From Sclerurus mexicanus (taxonomy: Eukaryota > Chordata > Aves > Passeriformes > Furnariidae), in assembly GCA_013396755.1 (NCBI GenBank), contig VWZF01004004.1:1-64000 (forward strand): a stretch of 64,000 nt of DNA, given 5' to 3'. The notes under the pieces are model-generated. The model was not told the DNA's origin. It made no database searches and saw only the letters and a program-made list of their open reading frames with translations. Shown here in pieces: positions 51,546-62,635 of the stretch (position 1 is its first letter; every line of letters begins with the position of its first letter). The position numbers and the translations under genes were made by a program.

Positions 51546-51727
51546 AACAAAGATGCCATGAAATGTTATAAATATATATTAATTGACTGCATTATAGTAC
51601 AGGGAAACCCCATAAAGCAGAAGAAGCCACAGAAACATGACATAAATTTAAAATTAGGAAGTGAGTTTACCAAATTGATAATGCATACAAAAGGACTGTA
51701 GCTCTATGATCTCTATTACTTGTGTGC

Positions 51728-51744
51728 ATATATATATATATGTA
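51728..51744. repeat. (TA)n microsatellite
   Basis: Short ta run followed by 'gtatgcatgtat'. Confidence 0.9.
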
Positions 51745-54700
51745 TGCATGTATTTTAAATAGTAAAGAAAAATCTGTAGTTTTATATTGTTATTATATTC
51801 ATGAAATGACTGTGTTGCTTATTAGATTTATTATTAAAGGTTTATCTTTGTGATTATAATGTCTCTCACTCCTGTTTACATAATGTTTTCTTTTTGCAAG
51901 TTAAAAATTACATGCTTAATTATTTTTTACAATAACTATGATAAAAATTACAAGGTTTTTAAATCAATGTGTTAGTCATAATACCTTTGGCAAGATGTCA
52001 TTGGGAACACTTTCACTTACAAAACATAAATACAAAGTGTTTTTTCTACACACCCTTATTCTGTACTAATTTCAGACAAAGTTTTAAAGACTTTTTACTG
52101 CCTTCCAGTTTTGGAAGCAAGTATGACTTCACAGAAAAAAAAGAATCTTTTGTATTGATAGCATAGAGACTGGTCCCAAAGGGTAGTAAAAGGTACTCCG
52201 TTACTATATTCTGAGACTTAGTCTTGGTCTAAATAATGTTTTCCAAAAATGTTTTCTCGATTTCTCTGCAATTGCTGAATTGAGTTCTCATCATACTCTG
52301 TGTAAATTAAACATCTTTCTGGATCTATTTTTTCATGGTTTTAGGCTTTCAGGATGAAAGTATAATTCATAAACCAAAGCTAATATGCTAATATCTTTTC
52401 CTCCTTTATTTTTTTTTTTTTAATGCTCAGCAATGTGCTGCAGATATAAGCAACAGTTTCCCAGATACAAACACATTTTTATCCTTCATTTCTTAATACT
52501 GCTCAAATTCTTGAAATAATGCTTTCCATTGTTATAAAGAGCGAGAAATAGGAAACAGCAGGCATGCAAAAGGTCTGGTTCTTCATTAATTTCACTCTTG
52601 GCATATTGTTTAATAATTTAAGATTAGATATTGATTAAAAATATTTAAGTCCTGTAAAAGTCTTTTAAGCAGCTTAAAACTTTTCTTCTCCTAGGATATC
52701 TTTGAACACTGAGAAGCATAAACTGTCACTCTACATTTAACCTGTTAGCCATTTTAAAGGATTTAAGTCTTAAGTCCTCCATCCTAGGAGGAGAAAAGTT
52801 GTAGGCTCTTAAGCTTGCTTCCCAAGCAAAGACCAACTAGGGAGACAGCAGAATTCTTGTTTGAAGCTTAAGAATTGGACAACTGGGTTTGGCAAATGCA
52901 ATAAACAAGGCAGGAGTTTGCACCACAACTGTAAACAAGAGATATTGGATAAAAAAGAGCATACTGTTGAGGACAGCAAGTGGCCCAGAATAATGTAGCA
53001 AGGAAAGAGAAATCAGTGGTGTAAGGTGAAAGAACTGACATAGTCAGCAATGTGGTGGAGTAGGAAATTGATTTTTTTAATCAGCATTCTAAACTAAAAT
53101 GATTTGGACAAAAAATATAAATGCAAGGGCACCAGTTCAAGATTTCACAAAAGAGAAGATATAGGTGTCCAAATCTTACGTAAATCACTATAGACAGGAC
53201 AGTATCAAATAGAAAACTCCACAGAATAAAAATCTTAATAAGGATCTTTAATCACTGTCCTGTATCACATGAGAGTATAAATTTCATCAAACTACATGAG
53301 GAAAACCCTTTGAATAATTGCTTGTTCTTTTAGTATATTTACTGTTTTTTCTCCCCTTTTGTTGTTGCTATTGTTCTAAGAGAAATTTGTATCTAATTAA
53401 ACACTTTGATAAAAAAGCAACATTTCACCTGATATAAAATACTTTGGCTTATTTTTGTAACAACACTGTATCTGACAAGGAAGCTGTACCACAGGAGAAA
53501 TTGCTGATATTATTTACCTGTGTGAATCACACTGATCCAGTATGCCTCTCTATCATCAGTCAACAGCTGAATGCTAATTTTGTTATTCCTAGCAACTCAA
53601 AGTAGATGGTAAAAGACCTGAAAACACACATGTATATTATTGGTCAATGAAAATCTGTGAAATATCAAATCTTTACTGGACAGCATGTGACAATACTGTA
53701 AGGGGAAGAAATATCAATAAAAAAATCACCCTGATAAAAGGTGTAAACATATGTCTCAACCTTCAGTGGAAGTGTTACTGAAATATTTAGTTGAAGAGAG
53801 AATACTTTCACACCAGAAGCTGTCTGATGAACCCCTTATATCTGATCTTGAAACACCAATTGATAGAACCTGAAATGAAATGGAGTACTCCTAAAATCCT
53901 CTTACTGTAAGACCTATTGAAAACACCTCCACTGACTCAAGTTGAGTACCCACAAGTGAACAGAGTAAGTAGCACAAGTTGTATCCCTGATCCTTCCCAA
54001 AAGGAAAGTTTGATGCTCAAATATATTTTTGCATAGATCAACCAATTTAACCTGGTAACCATTTTTAATGTTTCTTTCTCTCATCAGATATTCCATTTAG
54101 AGATTCATATGTGTGTTTTATAACTCAAAGGTTGAAATTCACTGCTCCTAAGTAAAAAGCTGGAATTTTATGGTATTGTCATTGCTAAAAACATATATTA
54201 ATTTTTCCCAGGGCTGTCAAAGGAAAAGTACAACAGAAGATTATTCTTTCTGAAATCCCATTTTAGTTTCCATGAATGTTGTAATAGACACTTTCTCCCT
54301 GAAGACAAGAAAGAGTACTAGAATGCTGTTGACAGTTCTTTTCCCAGCTCCCAGATACATTTTTGTAGCATTTCAGGCATAGGGATGTATGTATTCAGCT
54401 TACTCTTAAGCAATACACTCATTTGGTATCACCAGCCAAACTGTCTGTTCAGGTGGAAAGAATATGTTAAAAAAAATTAGTGTTTCCTTGGCTTCTTGGT
54501 GAATGAGAACTTCCAACTTCTGTTTCTCATTTTTTGTTTGGGAGCTTTGAAGGCTCAGTGAAAAGTGTACAGTATTTTTTAACAGAAACAGACAAATTTA
54601 TTGGCATAAAGCCTTATCTTATTGGCATGAATAGGACATAAAAAGAACCCTTTTCCATTCTACTTTGTAAGGTTATCATGGCGAGAATGGATCTATTTGA

Positions 54701-56319
54701 TTTATGGTTGAGATTGTCAGTTGCAAAATCTGAAGGACACTGTGACTAAACTCTTTAATGGTGTTATGAATGAAAATGAAAACAACCAAAGATTTCAGGT
54801 AAAAATATTATGGCTTTAAAGATGATATCAAACCTGGTGTCTTTGCTCTACTTTCCTCGTAATTTCTTTGTTTACTTTTTTCTTTTCTTTTTTTTCCTGT
54901 TCCATCTGTTCAATTTATTAATAACATTTGTTTGGTTTATTTTTTTCTTCTTACAGGACTGCTACAAAGGCATTTAATCAAATCTTTGAAAGTTTTGCAC
55001 TTACAAACTCAGTCTAGCATCTGCATTTTTCTCAGCAGGACTTTTGTGGTTCTGCATCAGTCAGTTTCTAATTAGGTAGTGAGATAAACCAATCCTGCCT
55101 TAAAATAGTTTACTGTTAGGGGTAGGCCCACTTCTGGTGTGCCATTTGTTTAGTGGTTGAACTTTTTGTCTTCTTTTATTTTTTTTTTCCTTATACGTAT
55201 CTATAATTAAGGTCAATTTGTATTATTTTGAAATCTGTTAATTGAAGATGAGGAAAAAGTGATAATTTATTAAAATGGATGTTATTAAAATAACAAAGGA
55301 TGAAGAATCCTAGAAATAGTGAAAGTCAACTGCCACTAGAATGCTTCTAGGTATGTCTAGGTATTTCTTTCTGATGCATATATTTATGACTATTTATCAA
55401 TCGTCCCATAAGGTCAATGTTTACCAGCCACCATTTTTAAAAGTTTACTGTTCTCCTGGAAATTGGAAATTAACCACATGTACATGAAATAAGGGACAAT
55501 TTAATGAGTATGTCTCATGGCCTTATAGCGTGTAAAAGCTGTATCTTACTTTTGGACACATTTATGAGAGAATTTTAAAAACATTAATTCCACAAATAAT
55601 ATTTAAGGCTTTAAAATATCAGAATATATAATTTAACTGAAAAAATAAAAGTTACATTTCTAATACCATGGAATGATATAGAAGAAGACTGGATTTATTC
55701 AATGAGCAGAAAAGGAAACTGATTCTCCCACTTGAACTCCTTTCTTGCCACTTTTCCCGCCACATGGATCCTGCTGAGAAGTGAAAATTGTGCCAGTTCT
55801 GTACTTTTTTTGTTTTCATTAATCACAGTTCTTCAATGTTCTTTTGGCAAATGAGGATAGTGTAGATGTTGTATTCCTATTGCTAAGCTAACTCCCTTTT
55901 TCTTAACTTTTTGAAACTTTTGAAATTACACTTTATGGATATCAGATTTCTGCTTTGTATGAGAGAATTACAGCAAGAATCATCAGCTTTCTCCTCAGTC
56001 TAAAATATGCCCAAATCTACTTATGCACTACTGAGTGCTTTAACTGTCAACACTGAGTGGCTGTGTATTGTGGGGGATGCTTATAGAGTAGGAGGATGCT
56101 TTTTCCTTCTATTGTATCTTGTTCACTCTATTGTTTGCTTGCTTAGTTGTTCTGGACACTGTATCAATGAGTCAGTGTCTTCTGAAAAGCAGAAGAACTT
56201 CTGGTAACTTCTGCTTTTTTAATAAAGTAGGAAGTTGTCTATAACACGTTTTATCTCGGGTCCTGTCTCAAAAAGTCTACAAAAGAGGGTATCCTGAACC
56301 ATTCTGCAAAGTGGTTGTG

Positions 56320-56357
56320 CAGAAGCTTTGAAGTGTTACAGAAGCTTTGAAGTGTTA
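56320..56357. repeat. 19-bp tandem duplication
   Basis: 'cagaagctttgaagtgtta' occurs twice back to back (56320-56338 and 56339-56357), identical, followed by the start of a third unit (cag). Probably replication slippage. Confidence 0.95.
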
Positions 56358-57264
56358 CAGTGTTCAGTCAAAACAACAGTATATTCTTCTGCTAAAAAGA
56401 CTTAGAATATCTTCTTTTCTCAATCTGTTCTGAAGTAGAAAATAGACATTCTTTAAAATACTTGTGTTGACTTTATGCAAGCTGCACAGCAGAGATGTTT
56501 CAGGGAACTTAGAGCAGTGCTGACATAATGAATTAAAGACAGAAATCATCCTTTGTGTAGCCAGCAATGAAGATATATACTTAGGAATCTAAAGCATCTT
56601 TGACATCCTCAAGTAAGACATAAAAAAATCAGTAAAACATATATCATTATTAAACTGTGGAAACTGTTAACTTGGCTATGGTGAACCAGACCGAATTTTA
56701 CAGCAAAATCACAGGTACCATCATTTAAAAAGCTTCTACAGAATGGTAACTAATGGATTTTATATATAAAGTCTGAGTTCACATAAGCTGAAGAGCTGAG
56801 GGAAAAAAATCAAAACAAAAATATTGCAGTCATAAAGATTCAACGAGGAAAAACAAAACACCAGGGAGATGAGCATGTTGGAATTTAATACATTCATAAT
56901 CTACCCTGCAACCATGAAATCAAAATAGTTTTGTCTATGTATTCTACATAAATATTTGTTTATTCAAACTACTGAGAATTGTCACACTAGTATATTAAAA
57001 TCATCAAAGTGAACAAAAGAACAAAAAACTGATGAAATCTCATAATCATACAGACATTATTTGGAAAAAAACCCAGTCAGGCTTTCCACATTTAAGATAA
57101 TGGTTCTCTCTAATAACAGGGAGAATGGGATTGCAAAATTACTGACATAGCCATTGCTAAAAACTGTATAACTCAAACTGTCTCCAATACAACAGGTGCC
57201 AGTGTATGTTGCTGAAAGATTAATCATATTTATATATAATTAACTGTTTGAGGAAAATATATTA

Positions 57265-57482
57265 TGCCAAAACTGGCAGCATGAGAGAGGTGAGTTTGCT
57301 GCAGTTCCATGCCCCCAGGTTAAACTAGTAACATGGATGAAGATGGTAGGCACATGCACACAGATACAGCATGCATAAATATTTACACATACATACATTA
57401 CTGGCCACACAGACCACAGGCAGGTGCACAAGACACTCATGAGGACCCAGACAGCACCTTTTCCTCCCCTCACTGGCTGAGC
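57265..57482. repeat. Candidate unidentified repeat, left block
   Basis: GC-richer than its surroundings ('ccatgcccccaggttaaact', 'ccaggcaggtgcacaagac', 'cctcccctcactggctgagc'). It sits directly before a TA/GT microsatellite with a hairpin, and a second GC-richer block follows. The layout (GC-rich flank, microsatellite, GC-rich flank) suggests one dispersed element, possibly an LTR, read on the minus strand. The family is unknown to me. Confidence 0.35.
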
Positions 57483-57502
57483 AGGATGGAGGTCCACTAG
57501 TG

Positions 57503-57605
57503 AGAATATATATATATATGTATATTAGATGTGTACATACAATGTGTATGTACACATCTATGAATAAGTATATAATGCATAAATATATAATATACATGTA
57601 TGTAT
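57503..57605. repeat. TA/GTATAC microsatellite with a 15-bp hairpin
   Basis: 'atatatatatatatgtatat' leads into a perfect inverted repeat: tagatgtgtacatac (57526-57540), loop aatgt, gtatgtacacatcta (57546-57560). More ta-rich sequence follows. Microsatellite expansion alone could create such symmetry. Confidence 0.85.
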
Positions 57606-57840
57606 AGTGCGGATGCCACCAGGAGCTGAGCTCAGACACTGCAGCAGTCTGCCCAGCAGCTGTCCCTGCATCGTTCCAGTTGCTGGTGCCTGGATATACA
57701 AGCCCCTGAGGTTGCAGGTCCTCCTCAGCTGCTGGTACAGACCATTTCACTGGTCTGTACTAGTGCATACACACACCACAGACATTCAGAGCTGGACAGG
57801 ATTCCCAAATCCCATAGCCAACCCATAGGCAGTTCTATAC
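57606..57840. repeat. Candidate unidentified repeat, right block
   Basis: GC-richer block with 'ggatgccaccaggagctgag', 'cagcagctgtccctgcatcg' and 'gaggttgcaggtcctcctca', and an internal palindrome 'cagaccatttcactggtctg' (57737-57756). It is likely part of the same element as 57265-57482. An ORF on the minus strand (57750-57325) spans both blocks but is built largely from the microsatellite and is not a credible protein. Confidence 0.35.
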
Positions 57841-58236
57841 ATTAAGTTTGTAGTCCTAAGTCACATCAGAATACTACAGTCTGCTGACTAAGTGGCACAG
57901 ATAAACTGTGACTTGATATGCTGCAAATAGTTTTAAACCCATTGAAATTATTTGTGAAAACAATTGAGATATGCCTCCTGACAACAAAAGATTAATTAAA
58001 ACTAGTTCAGAACTTTTGGTTATGTTGCTTATCTTCTTGAAATGCTGAATAAAGACACATATCAGACTGTAATTTTAACAGAAATTTCCCTGAATAGTCA
58101 TTCTGGCTGCATTCATATTCCCATTATCTTGATCTGTGTTCATTACATTTTCATACAAACTTTCTTTACTTATATTGCTGTTGCAGCATTTCGATGCCTT
58201 GTGACAGATTCTGTTCCATAGCTGCAGTTCCTTATT

Positions 58237-58275
58237 GATTCAGAACAAACAGTTCAGAACAAACTGTTCTGAATC
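58237..58275. promoter_or_regulatory. Inverted repeat containing a perfect glucocorticoid/androgen/progesterone response-element palindrome
   Basis: Positions 58256-58270 read agaaca-aac-tgttct, an exact match to the class I steroid receptor consensus AGAACAnnnTGTTCT, to which GR, MR, PR and AR homodimers bind. A third half-site agaaca lies at 58242-58247. The whole 39-bp region is an inverted repeat with 11-bp outer arms (gattcagaaca and tgttctgaatc). The match is seen directly. Binding is inferred and unproven, and there is no nearby gene in the window. Confidence 0.4.
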
Positions 58276-59628
58276 CACATACACAACCATTTTGTTCACT
58301 TGAAGAACACTGAAATTTCATTTTGCCAAAAAACTTTGAATGCAGATTGTGTATTTCACACACAGACATAATGGTTGCATTGCTGCAAGGGGAAGAGCTT
58401 GCAGGTTGGAGATTAATTGCTTTTATGGTGCTTACTTGCTCTGGATATGCAGTGACTTATCTCCTGTAAATCCTTCAGATATTGAAACTCTGTAGGCTGG
58501 CGTGTTGGGTAAGGTGGAAACCTGAACTCTGAGTTTCATTTTCAGTCATTCTTTGTCATTCCTTGATCAGAGAAAAAATGCTGTATAGCTGCATGACACT
58601 CTAATCATCTGCTTAACATCTGTGTAGCATCAGAGCGTGGACTGGAGACTCAGCAAGTTTAGATTGAAAACGGAACTAAAGTAACCGGTGCTCTACCCCC
58701 TCTCCCCACATTTCCTGACAGGATACATGGGTTCTCATATCCTGTGACACACTTTCAGCCAATCAATCACCCAAACCTTTCCTCTTAACTGGTATTCAGA
58801 TTCTACTCTTTCTTTCTTTTCTTGGCACAGTTCATACCACTCACTATCTAGCCCTTGAAGTCATAACTTAAACTCCTTCTTCCTGAAATAATCAAAAAAG
58901 TAACAGTATGCTGGGTCATCCATCTGTATTAGCTGTGAGTTCAAAGCCATCTTGGATTGCATTAATATGCTATGACAATCAAAATGAGCAAATCCAATCA
59001 TATAGACAAGTCCGAGAGTGCAGGAAGTGTGCAGGGAGCAGCTATTCCAGTCTCTTGGTTTTCTCTGGGGACTGAATGTGTGCAGGCAAGTTATTTAAGA
59101 CTGCATTTCCCTCTATTCAGTCGAAGGCAGACTGATTATTCTGTAATTCTGCAGATAGTCTAGAATGAAGAACAGATGTAAAAAAAACATCATGTAAATG
59201 GGGTGCAGTTTATATTATATTTATGTTTTCATAAAACTGTATGCACAATCTTATTTTCTTTTAAAGAACTATGAGTTTATTTGGTCTCATAATGTTACTG
59301 GGAATTTGTACGAACAGACAACGTGGAACCTTATGTTGCTACGGAGAAAATGTAACAATAAAAATATAGAAGTTATGTTGGCACAAACAGAGAACATGTT
59401 TTCTCTACAAACATTAGTGGATATTGGAGGTGACCATGCTTGCATGCAAGCTAAATATTTCTTTGCCAGTATGAAGATCATAACTTTTTTTGTGACTGTG
59501 CTGCACTGATCAAGAGTATCAAATTTATAATATGATTTTACTCAGAAATAGGTAACTTTCGTATGGTTTATTTTCTCAGATTTTTAAATTGTTAGTGATT
59601 CTAATTATTGTAATTTTCTATCTCAAGG

Positions 59629-59690
59629 TATTATTTCTTTTCCCTTTCCACTTCCCTTCCTTTCCCTCTCTGTTTCGCTTTCCTTTCTGT
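59629..59690. repeat. Polypyrimidine tract
   Basis: About 60 bases almost entirely C and T, such as 'ccctttccacttcccttcc'. Low complexity; could form triplex DNA. Confidence 0.85.
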
Positions 59691-60066
59691 GCTGAACAAA
59701 ACCATCATAGATTCAACATTCAAACGTAGACTCAATAGTTAAACATAGAGCAAATATAAAATGAGGTGCTCAAACAACACACTGTATAATCTTCTTCCTT
59801 TTCATGAATAGAAAGCTGACAATGATACTCAGTTTTTGAGAACCAATTTCTCAAGAAAATGGAGGGGGCAAATTGTCTTCTTCAATATTCCATATACTCT
59901 CAATACCCTTCCTAAAAAAAATGTTGCATATTTCCATAGTCTATGTGAGTAAGAATACTCATAATATATACTCAAAATATCATATCTAAGGTGTGAGAGG
60001 TTAATGTATATCATAACATGATGCTAAGTTCTGTAAATAAAAAAAGCTGTTCTCCATGCAAATATG

Positions 60067-60639
60067 TGTCCTAGTTTCGTCTGAGATTGACTTAATTTTC
60101 TTCCCAGTAGCAGGTACAGTGCTGTGTGTTGGATTTAGGATGAGAATACTGTTGATAACACACAGATGTTTCAGTTGTTTATAAGCAGTGTTTACACTAA
60201 ATCAAGAACTTTTCAGTTCCTCACATGACCCCACTAGCAAGCAAGCTAGGGGGCAAAAGGAGTTGTGAGGAGGCATAGCCAGGACAGCTGATCCCAAGGA
60301 ATACTCCCTACCATACAGTATCATGTTCAGTACATAAACGGGGGGAAAGATGGTTGGGGGCAGTGGCTCAGGAGCTATCTAGGTATCCGTTGGTGGGTGG
60401 TGAACAATTTCACGGTGCATCACTTTGTGTATTCTAATTCTGTATTATTATTTTTCCTGTCTTTTTTATTGTTACTTTTGTTTATTTTTCTTGGTTTTGA
60501 TTTTTACCTATTAGACTGTCTTTATTTCAACACAAAAATTTTACTTCTTTTTTTTTCCATTTCTCTCCCCCACTGGTGGGAGGTAGGGTGAGAGGGCTGC
60601 TTTGTGATATTTACCTACCTGCCAAATTAAACCATAGCA
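60067..60639 (+). mobile_element. Solo LTR of an endogenous retrovirus, plus strand
   Basis: It begins tgtcctagtttcgtctgag and ends 'aattaaaccatagca', giving the TG...CA termini of a retroviral LTR. Internal landmarks are 'gttgataacacacagatgtt', 'gccaggacagctgatcccaa', 'ggtggtgaacaatttcacgg' and 'ctattagactgtctttattt'. It is related to the LTR at 20296-20877 but of a different subtype and in the opposite orientation. No internal viral genes lie beside it. The TATA region (tacataaa, 60331-60338) and polyadenylation signal (attaga, 60510-60515) both look mutated. I see no matching target-site duplication (tatg-type flank on the left, agact on the right). Confidence 0.88.
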
Positions 60640-60850
60640 AGACTGAAACAAGAATGGGTAAATTTCTGCAGGAAGATGAACTATGATGATTGGAGTTTGA
60701 AAGAGACATTCACAAAAGGACAGTCACTGTAGTTAATCTTTCCTGAACTATGTTTTGCTTAGTCTGTACATTCAAAACCACCTCAAACCCAAAGTTACAC
60801 AAAGTGATTTCTGCATAATTTATATGTAAAACACCTGCATTTTTATAAAT

Positions 60851-60874
60851 TTTATATATACATATATATATATT
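60851..60874. repeat. (TA)n microsatellite
   Basis: 'ttatatatacatatatatat' with one C interruption. Confidence 0.92.
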
Positions 60875-62581
60875 ACACATGATTCTGTTTGTTTGGGGTT
60901 TTTTTTGCTTGTTTGTTTTAAATAAACTGTGCTAGAGATCATAGAAATTTGGGACAACTTTTCCAATGCCTGTACTTTTTCGGTCATGATTTTTACTTTG
61001 TACTGAAGCGTACTTAACAACAAGAATAAATTAGTCATGACTGCATGGCATTCTGAAAGCTTTGGGATCTAAAATTGGCTATTTCCACCTGAGGACACAA
61101 ATGAGCAAGGAACGATGCCAGTAAAAAAATGTGTGTTGCCTCTGAACAGAAATAGATATAAAAATGGCTTGTAAGCATAAACTGTGGAGACATGCTGCTA
61201 CGTTCCTCCAGCAGAGCAGTTGTTTATCTTCAGGAGAGAGATCTGAAGAGTGTGTTTACTTGCCCATGTCAGACACTTCATAGAACTTTGCAAGAAAGTC
61301 CTGAGATACTGTCCAGCAGACCAACTCTACAGCAAAAAGATTATTTCAAACCTCTTCTGACAATGTCACCTAAGAAGCAGAACTCCTTTGGCTCAGGAAC
61401 AAAAAAGAAAAAAAATGAACACAAATATTTGAATTCATATCGTGCCTCATATATATTAAATATAGGGGCATGTAGTCGCTCATAACTCTTTAGTAGCGTA
61501 TTTTCTCTGGGGTTTGCAGTGCAAATTGTCTGAATATGATCTGATATTTTCTATTCTATGTTTGCAGTTATTTGCAATAAATGCAAAAGCTACTAACAAA
61601 TATTTAATCATTAACGATGCATTGAACTTTTACTAATAGAATAAAAACTATAATCATCAGCTGAAAACCACCTCCCATGTGAAGCTAATTCAGAATCATT
61701 TTGAAGAGTCCGAGGGGAGAAAGCAGACAAAATATGACAGAAATACTAAAAATGTTTTCACAATGGATTTTTAAGGGCAGTCTTTCTCACAGGAATGGGA
61801 TATGTCTACCTCCAAAATAAAGCTTGGTTTTTTTCACCAAGGTACAGTAACTTCCCTGTGCACCTTTTTCCTGATCTCCTCATGCCTTATTCAGGTGTTG
61901 GTCTCTGCAACAAGAATCCTTTTTTCTTCATGCCTTCTTTTAATATGGTCAGTTTTAATACTCCAAATCTCTCTTCCTTAATATGTAAAATTTGTCTAGA
62001 TATGGTCAATAACCAAATACTCTCTAGATGAATAAAAATGAAATATTTGTGTATATCTGGTTCATGTTTGCTTAAATATATTTTTTCTTGACTAATCAAG
62101 ACTAGGGCTGGGCTGGATTTTTTTTTAAAATTTGTCCCCAAATTTTATTAAGGAATATAGACTATAAAAAAGACCACCTGAGTCAGGAATGCGTTTGAAT
62201 ACTGTCACTTCATAATTCATCTTGTGGAGATGACTAACAAACGACAGTTGACTTTTGTTTATTGCTGTATAAATGCAATGAGATTACTATCTAAGGGTAT
62301 GAGAAATATGCGAAATAATAAGATAAGGCCAACTGAGAGTTGAGTACACAGAAATTGCTACTTATCCTTCATTAACTGCTGATTGTATTTGTCATGGATT
62401 TAATAGACTCTAGACTACAAAGTGCAAGAGAGATGAAAATTTTGGGAAGTTTAATGGATATAGAGTAGCTGTTATTTTTATTTCTATTTTTAAATAATTT
62501 TTAGAAATTCTGACTATAGACCAAAAAAAGAGATCAGCATATGGTTGTTTTTCCACACAGAGATCTCTGACATATTGTAAG

Positions 62582-62611
62582 AAAAAGAAAAAAAAAAAAA
62601 AAAAAAAAAAA
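62582..62611. repeat. Poly-A run at an assembly gap
   Basis: About 30 bases of A with one G, running straight into Ns. It may be longer in the genome. A retrotransposed poly-A tail is possible, but the left flank does not look like a processed gene. Confidence 0.9.
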
Positions 62612-62635
62612 NNNNNNNNNNNNNNNNNNNNNNNN
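62612..62635. other. Assembly gap (24 N)
   Basis: Run of 24 N directly after a poly-A run, consistent with a homopolymer that sequencing or assembly could not resolve. The true length is unknown. Confidence 0.99.

Larger units (their letters stand above)
50481..57264. other. AT-rich noncoding stretch, no gene seen
   Basis: No recognised gene or transposon over 6.8 kb. Local structures: 'ttgttacagg' twice in tandem near 50670-50690, an A/C tract at 51264-51320, a 14-bp-arm hairpin at 51512-51545, a TA tract at 51728-51744 and a 19-bp tandem duplication at 56320-56357. Confidence 0.5.
57841..60066. other. Noncoding stretch with a steroid-receptor-like palindrome
   Basis: No gene or transposon recognised. 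It contains the inverted repeat at 58237-58275 (listed separately) and a pyrimidine tract at 59629-59690. Confidence 0.5.

Noticed and set aside
57613..57630. CTCF-like motif 'gccaccaggagctgagc'
   Set aside because: Core differs from the CTCF consensus at several informative positions.
57325..57750. 141-codon minus-strand ORF
   Set aside because: It is built largely from a TA/GTATAC microsatellite (runs of Tyr, Ile, His) and spans two repeat-like blocks; no domain recognised.
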